A stretch of DNA of 64,000 nt. It comes from Gymnothorax reevesii (Eukaryota; Chordata; Actinopteri; Anguilliformes; Muraenidae). Each line of letters opens with the position of its first letter. Within the stretch, counting starts at the first letter, position 1. The stretch lies in NCBI GenBank assembly GCA_029721435.1, contig CM056576.1, positions 113,068,666 to 113,132,665 of the forward strand, written 5' to 3'. This document shows, piece by piece, positions 22,916 to 32,426 of the stretch. The notes beneath the pieces were generated by a model. The model saw nothing but the letters and a program-made list of their open reading frames with translations, was not told the DNA's origin and did not search any database. The translations under genes and the position numbers were made by a program.

Positions 22916-24062
22916 TGTACTTTCATCTCTTGAATTCTGGCACGATTAATATCATTACAGAGTTGTCATGCTGTCAAATGCCAATTTTTTTTTTAACTTT
23001 TCATACACAGATAATGAACATCAGAGGCACTAAGCCTCTGTTTGTACCTCTATTCCCAATAGTTTTTAAATGCTTGATGGTGTTTCTTATAGTGCCATGT
23101 CTGCATTTCATATCTTCACCATCGTGTAAGGGCACAGTGCGGCCATGAACAATGTCAGAGAGCTCCTTCCATCATGCCATTGTGTTTAACACTCTGACAC
23201 TGCTCAAAGTTCATGTCACCTAATGTACTGGAACAACTGACCATCAGAGGTAATTTTGCAGAATGATAATGCCTCAAGCCAGTTCAAATAAATTGTTTTC
23301 TATCAAAAATCACAGAATGAGCCTTCAAGCATGCATTCAGACTATACCAGGTCAAGCAAAGCCATCAATGTTGTAACAGTCAGATAGAATTACCTCTTTG
23401 ATACAAGTCATGAACTTCAAAAAGATGGCATATTTAACATAAGGAATATGCGGCAGACACAAAAATTTTTGGTTTCTGAAGGAAGAAAGTTGTGACTCAA
23501 TGTAGAATCAAATGGTTTATTTGATTCTACATTATTTAAAAAATTTTTGACAGGAGCAGATCTCTTTGGCGTTATTACATTTGCCTGTTTATTGCTCTGT
23601 GGGTTGGTGCTTTTAGGTGTTATTTCCTAAACAGTGCCATAGGGACCTACGCTGTTTGGTTGACATGGTACTTTACATTACAATACAGAAGACTGGACTT
23701 CTATCCAGGTTTCTCATGAATTTGTGGGTTGGTTCAGTTTTTTTAGCTACTGTAGGTAGCTGTTTTTGGCTGCACTATCAAGGCTTAAATGAAGTATTGA
23801 ATAGATGGCTCCATATTGAGATTTGTATAGGTGTTCTGAGGTCTGAATTTCCCGTAATCACACTTAAAATAATCGGACAAAATCAGACATATAATCCACG
23901 ACCGCATACTAATAACGGGCTGCTTTATTTGGAATAAGGCCATAAGAGAGCTAGTCTTCGTAATTCTCAAATTGTTCTTAAAAATAAAATGGTAATTTAT
24001 AAACTTGTACCTTCAACAGGTGTTTGTGTGCATGAATGCATGAAAGGCGGGGCCCCTCGAGC
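22916..24062. other. No gene; contains a perfect 15-bp hairpin
   Basis: Arms AATGTAGAATCAAAT (23499-23513) and ATTTGATTCTACATT (23519-23533) are perfectly complementary with the 5-nt loop GGTTT, followed by an AT-rich run. A 106-codon open frame at 23617-23937 has no domain I recognise. Confidence 0.45.
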
Positions 24063-24064
24063 TA

Positions 24065-25678
24065 CAGCGCCCTCCATAATTGTTGCCATCCCTGGTTAAG
24101 ATGTTAAAAACCTTAAAATAAATTTACTTTTTATTGCAGAAGCATACTCTCACACTGAAAATTGAAGAAAAAAATGTAACCTTCAACTCAAGTGAATTTT
24201 AAGGGGGAGAAAAAAAATCCCTGACTAAGAAATAATTATTTTTCATAAAATTACCTGTTCCACAATTATTGGCACCCTTAACAATTCCGAGGAATTAAAT
24301 GTAATTGAAGAATTTCTGTCATTTCTACAGTGGTTTACAAAGTTGATCAGAGTATCTAGGAACATTTAATTATTACTTCATAACTTCCTGTTTCCCTGGG
24401 GTATAAATATGACGTGACACAGTGGCCATTTCTCTTATCCACTCTTCAACACGGCAAAGACAAAGGAACACACCATTCAAGTAAGGCAGATGTGTGTCGA
24501 CCTTCACAAGTCAGGCAATGGCTACGAGAAAATAGCCACTTGCCTACACCTGTCAACATCTACTGTCAGAGGAATCATTAAGAAGTTAAAAAAAAAACTG
24601 GAACAGTGGTGAACAAGCCTGGACGAGGACGCAAGGTTATTTTGCCGCCACGCACAGTGAAGAGGATGGTAAGTGAAATAAAAAGTTCTCCAAAGCTCAC
24701 TGTTAAAGAATTGCAACAAATGGTAGCATCTTGGGAAAGTCTCCAAAACAACGATCAGGCACTATCTACATGCCAACAAGCAGTTTGGGAGGCATGCATG
24801 GAAAAAACCTTTTGTCACTCACAATCATAAACGCAAACGTCTAGAGTTCGCTAAGTAGTACTGGGACTTCAACTGGGACCGTGTGCTTTGGTCAGATGAG
24901 ACCAAGATAGAGTTTTTTGGCAACAAACACTGTAAGTGGGTCCGGCGGAACACAAAAGATGAGTATGCAGAAAAGCACCTCATGCCCATTGTGAAGTATG
25001 GGGGAGGATCGGTGTTGCTGTGGGCCTGTTTCTCTTCCAGAGGCCCTGGGAACCTTGTTAGGGTGCATGGCATCATGAACGCTTTGAATTACCAGGACAA
25101 TTTACTTCTAAATTTGGTGGCCTCAGCCCGAAAGTTGAAGATGGGTCATCACTGGGACTTTCAGCAAGATAATGACCCTAAACATGTGGCCAAATGTACA
25201 CTGAAATGGTTCACCAGACACAGAATCAAGCTCCGCCCTTGGCCATCTCAGTCCCCAGACCTCAAGCCCATTGAAAATCTGTGGAGTGAGCTGAAGAGGA
25301 GACTGCAGAGGAGAGGACCCAGGTCACTGGATGATTTAGAGAGATTGTGCAGAAAGGAATGGTCGAAGATCCCTCTTTCTGCATACTCCCATCTTGTGAA
25401 ACAATATAGGAGAAGATTAGGAGCTGTTTTGTTTGCAAAAGGGGGTTGTACAAAGTATTAACATCAGGGGTGATAATAATTGTGACACACATGATTTGAT
25501 GTAAAAAAATTATTTCTCAATGTGGGATTTTTTTCCCACTGAATAAATGCACTTGAATTAAAGGTTGGATTTTCCTCTTTTTTCCATTGTGGTCCTATAT
25601 TATTTAGAAAAAACTGAATTTATTAGAAGCTAAAGAACACATCTTAACCAGGGGTGCCAATAATTATTGAGGGTGCTG
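24065..25678 (+). mobile_element. Tc1-like DNA transposon, family B copy 2 (inactive)
   Basis: Left end CAGCGCCCTCCATAATTG preceded by TA (24063-24064), right end TTATTGAGGGTGCTG followed by TA (25679-25680). It is collinear with 9686-11291 along the whole 1614 bp. Confidence 0.92.
24451..25461 (+). pseudogene. Tc1-like transposase pseudogene (family B copy 2), catalytic half intact
   Basis: The start codon has become ACG at 24451. The N-terminal half is frameshifted in an A run near 24588 and again near 24737. From 24883 to 25461 a 192-codon frame is unbroken and holds the complete catalytic core: the first Asp in LWSDETKIEFFG, the second in QQDNDPKH, and the Glu in PIENLW, with 34 residues between the last two (DD34E). 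It ends at the natural C-terminus KGGCTKY. Without a DNA-binding half it is unlikely to act. Confidence 0.88.
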
Positions 25679-25680
25679 TA

Positions 25681-27086
25681 TGTAACACAAGAATGCAATG
25701 CTGAGACCCTTTGCAGAATGTAGGACTTCACACTGCACTGTGACTGATGTTGATGAATTTTAGGGACTTGGTCAAGGTCAAGTACAAATGATTCAGTGTG
25801 GTTTCTGCACTCTTCCTCCAATTTCCAGGGGTGTAGTAGCTCATAGCAATTTGGCAAAGCACTGCACAACCCAGACCCCCAAAGTGCTAAGGGTACTGTT
25901 TAACATTGTTATATTCTTAAATAAAATATCACAATATCAACTCAAGGAAGTCACATAGTAGGTTAACAAGCTTAACATGGAAATTCTTGAAAACACACTG
26001 CAATCAGAGCATTGCCAAAGATGGAAACTGCACAGCATAATATTTACCACTAGATGGCCCTCTAAGCCTGTGAATGACTGTGCTCATCATGACTCTTCTT
26101 CCCTTCTCTCTGAATCCGTGATGTTCAACTCCAACCCTGGTGGTCCTCAGCATCAGCAAGATTACGCGGTCTTGTTTCAATCAGCGGGCAATTAAAGCTT
26201 GACGAGTTAGCAGAGTGGACTCATTAATTAGTCAGTCGCTAACTTTCCACTTGCGTGCAAACACGCCAAAAACCAGCTGACACTGTGGCCCCCCAGGACA
26301 ATAGCTGCCCATCCCCTGACCTAAATGATTGCAATGCGTAACTATAAAAGCTGAGAGTAGCACATGTCACTAAGCAAATGCAGGGGTCAGATGAGACTAT
26401 TACGCAGCATCAGTAAAAAATTACAGACAGCAACGCATTTATTTAAGTGACCATAGGTCAACAAGCCACTGAAGGGGGAACCGAGTGCACACGCTCCATA
26501 GAGACACACAAATTGCCATGAATAGGTGAAATGGCAGCCAAAGAATCAGTGTCTGCACCTGGTTGACCAATCCTTTAAAGGCATGCTATGTAGTATGAAG
26601 CTTCTTCGGCCTGTCATTGTACCTGCATTTGGTCAATAGCAGCTCTGGTCAGCAACTTCAGTCACTGGGATGCCAGCATTTATCAAACACCTCTAGCCCC
26701 CAGTGGTTAATCAGGCAGCCACAATGTGTCAACAGATACAATGGATTGCTCTCCCGTGACAAGCTATTTGTATATCCAATTATAATTCAATGACAACATA
26801 ACTGGTCTGAAGAGTGGCAGTCATGCTAAGCAGAATCTTTTCTATGCATGGCTTTTCACTTGTACAGCACGACCACGCAACCAAACAGTCTTCAAAAAAT
26901 GGATGTAGTAGGCTTCATTCTTACATTTACAAAGGCCAGTATTGACATAACATCAAACTCATGATTAATGACACAAATAGAAGTCTGAGAGCAAGATCCA
27001 TGAGACCATGATATCCACAAGATCAAAAGCCTTATTTCATTGGGGGCATTGAATGAGTTCAGTCAGACAATAAATACAGCTATGTT
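25681..27086. other. No gene; one MITE-like segment
   Basis: At 26118-26320 the ends TCCAACCCTGGTGGTCCTCA and GGCCCCCCAGGACA resemble fish hAT-like MITE termini, imperfectly paired. CCACTAGATGGCC at 26047-26059 fits the core CTCF motif in 12 of 13 positions. Otherwise nothing recognised. Confidence 0.4.
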
Positions 27087-27306
27087 CAGTTGCGCCCAAA
27101 ATGATTCATTCCCCTACCAATTTTTGTTTTTTTTCGATATTTAGTTTTTGACAAATCAAATTTATTCTTGCAGAAATGACACAGTAAGTTGACATAAGGC
27201 TGTAAGACGTACAGTAAACAATTTTTCAAGAAATACATCACTTTTTGGTATTTTATGTGACAGATTTACAAAAAATGCCATGTACAGAATTATTCATACC
27301 CTTTTC

Positions 27307-27849
27307 TCAGTAATTGATGGCAAAGCCTTTATTCACGATTACAGCCTCCAAATGCATCCTGTGGTTGATCACAAGGTTTCTGCACATCTGCACGAGGATT
27401 TTGGCCCACTCCTGTTTTGCAAACTTCTCCAGGTCCTTAAGGTTTGAGGGTTTCCTTGCCATGACCTTGGTCTTCAGTTCCCTCCACAGATTATTGATAG
27501 GATTGAGGTTGGTGCTCTGGCTTGGCCACTGTAAAACACTCACTTTGTTGTCCACTAAACATTTCTTGAGGGATTTGGCCTTGTGTTTAGGATCATTATC
27601 CTGTTGGAAGATCCATTCCTGCTCAAGACCAAGTTTTTTGCCGGATTGCTTAATGTTTTCACTGAGGATCTGGATATTCTGGTCCTGTATCATGATGCCA
27701 TTAACTTTAACAAGGTTTCTGGGCCCATTCGCTGAAAAGCAACCCCAGAGCATGATACTCCCGCCACTGTGTTTGACCGTTGGGACCGTGTTTCTCAGGT
27801 TGAGCACTTTACCTTTCTTACGCCTCTTAAACTTCCCTAACCCAGACAC
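27307..27849 (-). pseudogene. Tc1-like transposase C-terminal half, minus strand
   Basis: A 180-codon frame holds GGSIMLWGCFSANGPRNLVKV, then QQDNDPKHKAKS with the second Asp, then STNLNPINNLW where the catalytic Glu of PIENLW is Asn, and ends VNKGFAINY. The first Asp block and the DNA-binding domain are absent because the copy is truncated at the junction near 27838. The Glu loss alone would abolish catalysis. Confidence 0.82.
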
Positions 27850-27862
27850 ACAAGAACTAGGC

Positions 27863-28488
27863 TAGGCTTTGCAAAAGTTCACCTGGATGAAGATATAAGC
27901 TTCTGGCTGTCAATGTTATGGATGGATGAAACAAAGATGGAGCTGCTTAGGCACAGAGATGGGGCTTTTGTTTGGCGTAAGAGGTGAACCATTCAACCTG
28001 AAAAACACGGTCCCAACGGTCAAGCAAGGTGGCAGGAGTATCATTCCCTGGGGTTGCTTTTCAGCAAATGGGCCCAGAAACCTTGTTAAAGTTAATGGCA
28101 CCAGGAAAAGGGACCAGAATTTCCAGATCCTCAGTGAAAACATTAAGCAATCCGGTGAATAACTTAGCCTTGAGCAGGAATGGATCTTCCAACAGGACAA
28201 TGATCCTAAACACACGGCCAAATCAGTCAAGAAATGGTCCGTGGACAACAAAGTGAACGTTTTGGAGTAGCCAAGCCAGACCACTGACCTCAATCCTATC
28301 AATAATCTGTGGAGGGAGCTGAAGACCAAGGTCATGGCAAGGAAAACTCAAACCTTAAGGACCTGGAGAAGTTTGCCAAAGAGGAGTGGGCCAAAATCCC
28401 CGTGCAGATGTGCAGAGGCCTTGTGATCAACCACAGGACGCGTTTGGAGGCTGTAATCGTGAATGAAGGCTTTGCCATCAATTACTGA
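27863..28488 (+). pseudogene. Tc1-like transposase C-terminal half, plus strand
   Basis: Translation starting near 27870 gives FAKVHLDEDISFWLS, then LWMDETKMELLRHRD with the first Asp, so it reaches further toward the N-terminus than its partner. It has a stop after NIKQSGE (28158-28160), another in the block before the WPSQ position, and frameshifts near 27985 and 28347. The end EGFAINY matches the minus-strand copy. It is non-functional. Confidence 0.78.
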
Positions 28489-28591
28489 GAAAAGGACATT
28501 AATTAATTCTGGACATGGCATTTTTTGTAAATCTGTCAAATAAAATACCAAAAAGTATTGGATTTCTTGAAAAATTTTGGCCATGACTGTA

Positions 28592-29036
28592 CACACAAGC
28601 TAAGCAGGTGTGGGCTTAGTTAGCACTTGGATGGGAGACATCCCTGGAAAAAACCAAGTCGCTAAAGAGGCGTTGGAGGGCCAGTAAGTTGCCATCTTCC
28701 CTCTGGTGGAATAATCCCCAGTGCAGTGACGGGGACACTGTACTGAAGGAGATGCCATCTTTCGAATGGGACGTTAAACTGAGGTCCTGACTTACTGTGG
28801 TCACTAAAGATCCCATGACATTCATTGATAAAAGTAGGGGGTTCCCCGGTGTCATGGTGAAATTCCAAACTTGGCTCTTTCGACCAGCCACCTAAGCATC
28901 CCCTGATCTAATTGGCTGTGCAACTTGTCCTCTCCCTCCCCACCTCAACCCCCAGGACTCCCTTGAAAAAGAGATTTCTATCTCAATGGGACTTCCCTGT
29001 CTAAATAAGGGTTAAATAAAATAAAAAAAAAAAAAT
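28592..29036 (+). mobile_element. 5S-rRNA-derived SINE (SINE3 type)
   Basis: The head AAGCTAAGCAGG, then TTAGCACTTGGATGGGAGAC is the 3' two thirds of 5S rRNA, including the box C part of the internal pol III promoter. The body follows (CAGTGCAGTGACGGGGACAC, GATCCCATGACATTC). The tail CTTGAAAAAGAGATTTCTAT, then GGGTTAAATAAAAT and an A-rich run is LINE-like. It starts one or two bases after the end of the family D Tc1. The first third of the 5S part is missing, so the copy is 5'-truncated. Confidence 0.82.
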
Positions 29037-31860
29037 AAAAACATTGAACACTGGATGAGCTGCAAAGGAATGCGTCAAACATTACATACACGCAGTTTCA
29101 GATACAGACAGGGGGAGGCTGATCTGTCAGAGGACTTTCACAGACTACAGAATCATTCAGGCTCAGAGAATGTCAGCCATATTTCCCGTCTCCAGCGTGA
29201 ATATTTTGATGAATAGTGTTATGAGTGCTCAATAAATGATTTATGGCTGAAATCCACAAATTATATCTCTTATGACACAACCAATAATAAATTGATGAAG
29301 GTTCATGTGACAAATTAGGAAAGTTAGCCATCTTGAGAAAATTCCACAGAAGCAGTATATAATGCACACTTTCTTGGAGCTTGGCATTTCATACCTTCCT
29401 ATTTACTTTTCCTAAGTTACATGGCAGTCCCTTGATTACTACAGTATACTACACTAAGGCCCAATACACGACTGTTTTCTTCCTGGCACCCACAGTTCCT
29501 CAAAACTGCCAACATCAACATGGCATAGCAGTTTGTTGTCACACACGTTCAGGCAGCACTGATATGAATCTGTATTCCACGCAGACACAGTCCCTGCAGC
29601 ATACCTCCAGGAAAGGCCAACAGACAGAACTCCTAGTTGTAGTTTCAACTCCAAGGCGCCAGTGACCAAAAACAAGGCCCATCAACTGATCACCGCATCA
29701 ACACATTTATGACACAGCTTATAAGATGTGATTATAAGAGGTGCTGTTAATCATTAAGGCGATAAAGTGAACTAAGCCATTTCTAATACAGTCATTTACT
29801 GCTTCATACCCAATCAATGTTCCACATTTGAAATCCCTTCTGTTTGACCAAAAATATATATTACATTAAGATTATAATAGATAGTACTGCTATAAACCAC
29901 AAGAAACATGTAGATGAATGTCATTATGCTTACCTTGGAAGGCCCCTGCTCTTGATGCTTCTGATCTCAAAAGTCGCAAAAGCACACAGCCTTCCTTGCG
30001 GTGCATTTCAATGGACATATATAGTTCAGACTCACACAGATGCATCCTCTGGTGTACAGTGGGTCGTCTCGCAGGCAAGACGATGCTGTTTTACACCATC
30101 AAAAAATATTCTACATTCTATTAAACATAGCCAGATGTAATAAAATTGGCAAAAAGGGAACTGCATGTATTCAAACCCAACCCAAAGACCACAGTAGGAA
30201 TGCGCGCAGTCACTGGGAACGCAAGTCGTGTCCCTTTGACGAGAATTTTTTAAAACTCGCATACCGTGCTTTCTGCCATAAAAACTGATCCTCTAACAAT
30301 TTTTATGTTCAATTTATTTAAAAATCATTAATTTAAAATTACTCATTCAAGCCTCTTTTATCTGGAGGTAAAAACCAGGCGCATCAAATGTTCAGCTGGT
30401 TCCCGAAAGGCTGATTTGGCTCTCCAGGATAATTGAGCGCCACAGGCTAGCACTGAGTGCGGATAATGAGAGAGAGCTCAGCAGCTGGGCTCTCCGTGGA
30501 GACCGGCCTCTCATGGTGCCTCCTGACGAGCATGACGTGTGTGTGGCAAGGACAGCCTGTCTTTGGCTAAGTAGAGCTGCAGACTTTCTGATGCAACAGT
30601 GGCTGGTATGAAAGGTATGGGGGCTGTACATAAATGTCCCTTACCATTCAATTCCAGGATAAATAACAGGGAATGCACGCAAAAGGTAACGACAATCTGT
30701 CTGAAATTAATAAAAATAACAAAGGACCAATTTTGTCCTTATTCTATCCAGAACATAACACCTAAGACTTAGCAGTTATTTGTCAGATTACTATCACTCA
30801 GGGCAGCAATGGCTAACTCCGGAATAAAAATCATGATAGTTCAATTAAACGCCATGGCAGGATCACGTTGAAAACTTAAGGTCTGTCGATTGTCTCAAGC
30901 TGCTTCTTTTCACTAGTTCATTGGGGTCGCGTTCTCAATTTTTCAATATTGGGTATGTCCAAGTCCATTCTGAATGGCATACTTAATTATTTTGCAAAGC
31001 ACTTTTGTTAAGCTGAATTGAGAAGTAAAACAGAGTCAAATCATTTGTGTTACATGGAATGCACTACAATGAAAATACTTACCAAATACTTACAATACCA
31101 AAGTTATTGAGCCCAAGATGCAGGAGATACATCTAGCCTAAAATCCCTATAATAGATGCCACTGAGTCAATTAATGAGCAAAGAATGAAGCTCTGTAGTT
31201 TGAATGGATTTTGTCTGAGACTGCTTTTGATGGTGACAAGAGTGACTGGGGGGGTATCACTTTGTGTCGTCAGGGAGTGGAAAAACATTCCAATTGCAGC
31301 GCGCACCGTCACAGTCTGTTGATGTAGATCAATTTTCAGATGTGCTTTCAATGATTATGAATGCATTTCAAAGGGTATCTGACTGGCAGTCACAGTTCTT
31401 TGATTTCTCCTCGCATCTGAAGTCACTCAGTAAATTAAGCAGTATGTGTCGAGATGTGGTCTCTATCTTGCTATCTTTCTCTTGCTTTTTCTCATAGAGT
31501 GCAGAGCTGAGGAGAACAAAAGGCACTGGATCAGAGGGTTTGAAAGCCCTCGGGCTTCCTTCCAAATGGGATCAAATGACACAGATACTGAGAAAGTCCC
31601 AAATGCAGCCGAACAACCATGTCGCTCCTCCCACACACAGCAATAAGACATAGCCATCCATGGGCATATACAATTCACACGGGTCCAGTGGGTTTGTATC
31701 TCACCACCCCCAATTCCAACTCTTACAATGCTGCCCTACATGAAACTGCTCACTCAGTGTTGTTCTTCCAGACCACTGAAAGAATAGGGCTGTTCTTTTG
31801 AAAAGTTCTGACAGTGCACCACCTCAACCATCATTGAAGATTTAGGGGTTAAACACAGGG
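29037..31860. other. No gene recognised
   Basis: Mostly AT-rich. A GC-richer patch at 30372-30607 is open on the plus strand for 78 codons (begins after a stop, contains IIERHRLALSADNEREL) and ends near CTG|GTATGA; it has no start codon and no family I recognise. A 66-codon frame at 31446-31646 starts with a hydrophobic stretch (LYLAIFLLLFLIE) and overlaps a pyrimidine tract ending CTCATAG. Neither is supported enough to call. Confidence 0.35.
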
Positions 31861-32089
31861 CGTAACTGACGATTTTTTCAGAAGATTTGGGCGGATCACT
31901 TTTCGGGGGTGATATATGACCCCTTCAGATTTGACAGATTATTATTATTTTTTTTTTAAGTTGGAAGGCTTGTGGGTGGAAAGAAAAATCCCAAATTTCT
32001 AGGTCCCTGATCCAAGCGCTTCTTCTTTTTTTAGGAACTCTAGAAGGGTCAATTGCTTGAGGGGAAAAAAAATGACTTCTTAAAAAAAG

Positions 32090-32375
32090 CAAGAGCAACG
32101 CAGAGCGTGGCAGATGCCCCCGCCTGAATGTTGATCAAGGGCATATTGAGATGGCTGCTGTGGCGGCCATATTAGATATCGCACAACGCTGGTTTTGGAA
32201 AGGAACCTTCCTCTAGCCACTTTAAATATGCCATTAAGAAATGGCATCAATCCGATGAGGGATTCTATAGTTATCCCACGGAAACGAAAAGTAAACGGAC
32301 GACGGACGCATGAGACGACAGACATGATGTCGACATAATGCCCCCTTTCTTCTTTGGCGGGCGGGGGCATAATTA
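32090..32375. mobile_element. GC-ended inverted-repeat element
   Basis: Left GATGCCCCCGCC and right GGCGGGCGGGGGCAT pair. It includes AGATGGCTGC followed by GCGGCCATATT at 32150 and an AAACGGACGACGGACG tract, as in related elements at 14118, 18355 and 37560. Confidence 0.5.
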
Positions 32376-32426
32376 GCTTTTGAAATCGTAATACCTCAAT
32401 GCACCAATGACTCCCCAGCTTTATTA

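Larger units (their letters stand above)
27087..28589. mobile_element. Head-to-head Tc1-like half-copies, family D
   Basis: The left half (27087 to about 27838) holds the C-terminal part of a Tc1-like element on the minus strand; the right half (about 27863-28589) holds the same part on the plus strand. Outer segments pair over hundreds of bases, for example TTTTTGGTATTTTATGTGAC at 27243 with its complement near 28545. The left outer end starts CAGTTGCGCCCAAAATG; the right outer end is CATGACTG followed by TA. There is no second complete copy, so the structure is a large inverted repeat with a spacer of about 25 bp. Confidence 0.8.

Noticed and set aside
23617..23937. 106-codon plus-strand frame
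   Set aside because: No domain, no splice context and no repeat match; length is within chance for this amount of sequence.
27314..27865. 183-codon plus-strand frame opposite the Tc1 half-copy
   Set aside because: Antisense shadow of the transposase, whose motifs lie on the minus strand.
28592..28650. 5S rRNA gene
   Set aside because: Only the 3' two thirds of 5S is present and it continues into a SINE body and tail, so it is not an rRNA gene.
31446..31646. Small secreted-protein-like frame with a hydrophobic start
   Set aside because: No cysteine pattern or family recognised; the hydrophobic part arises from a T/C-rich tract that looks more like a splice acceptor context by chance.
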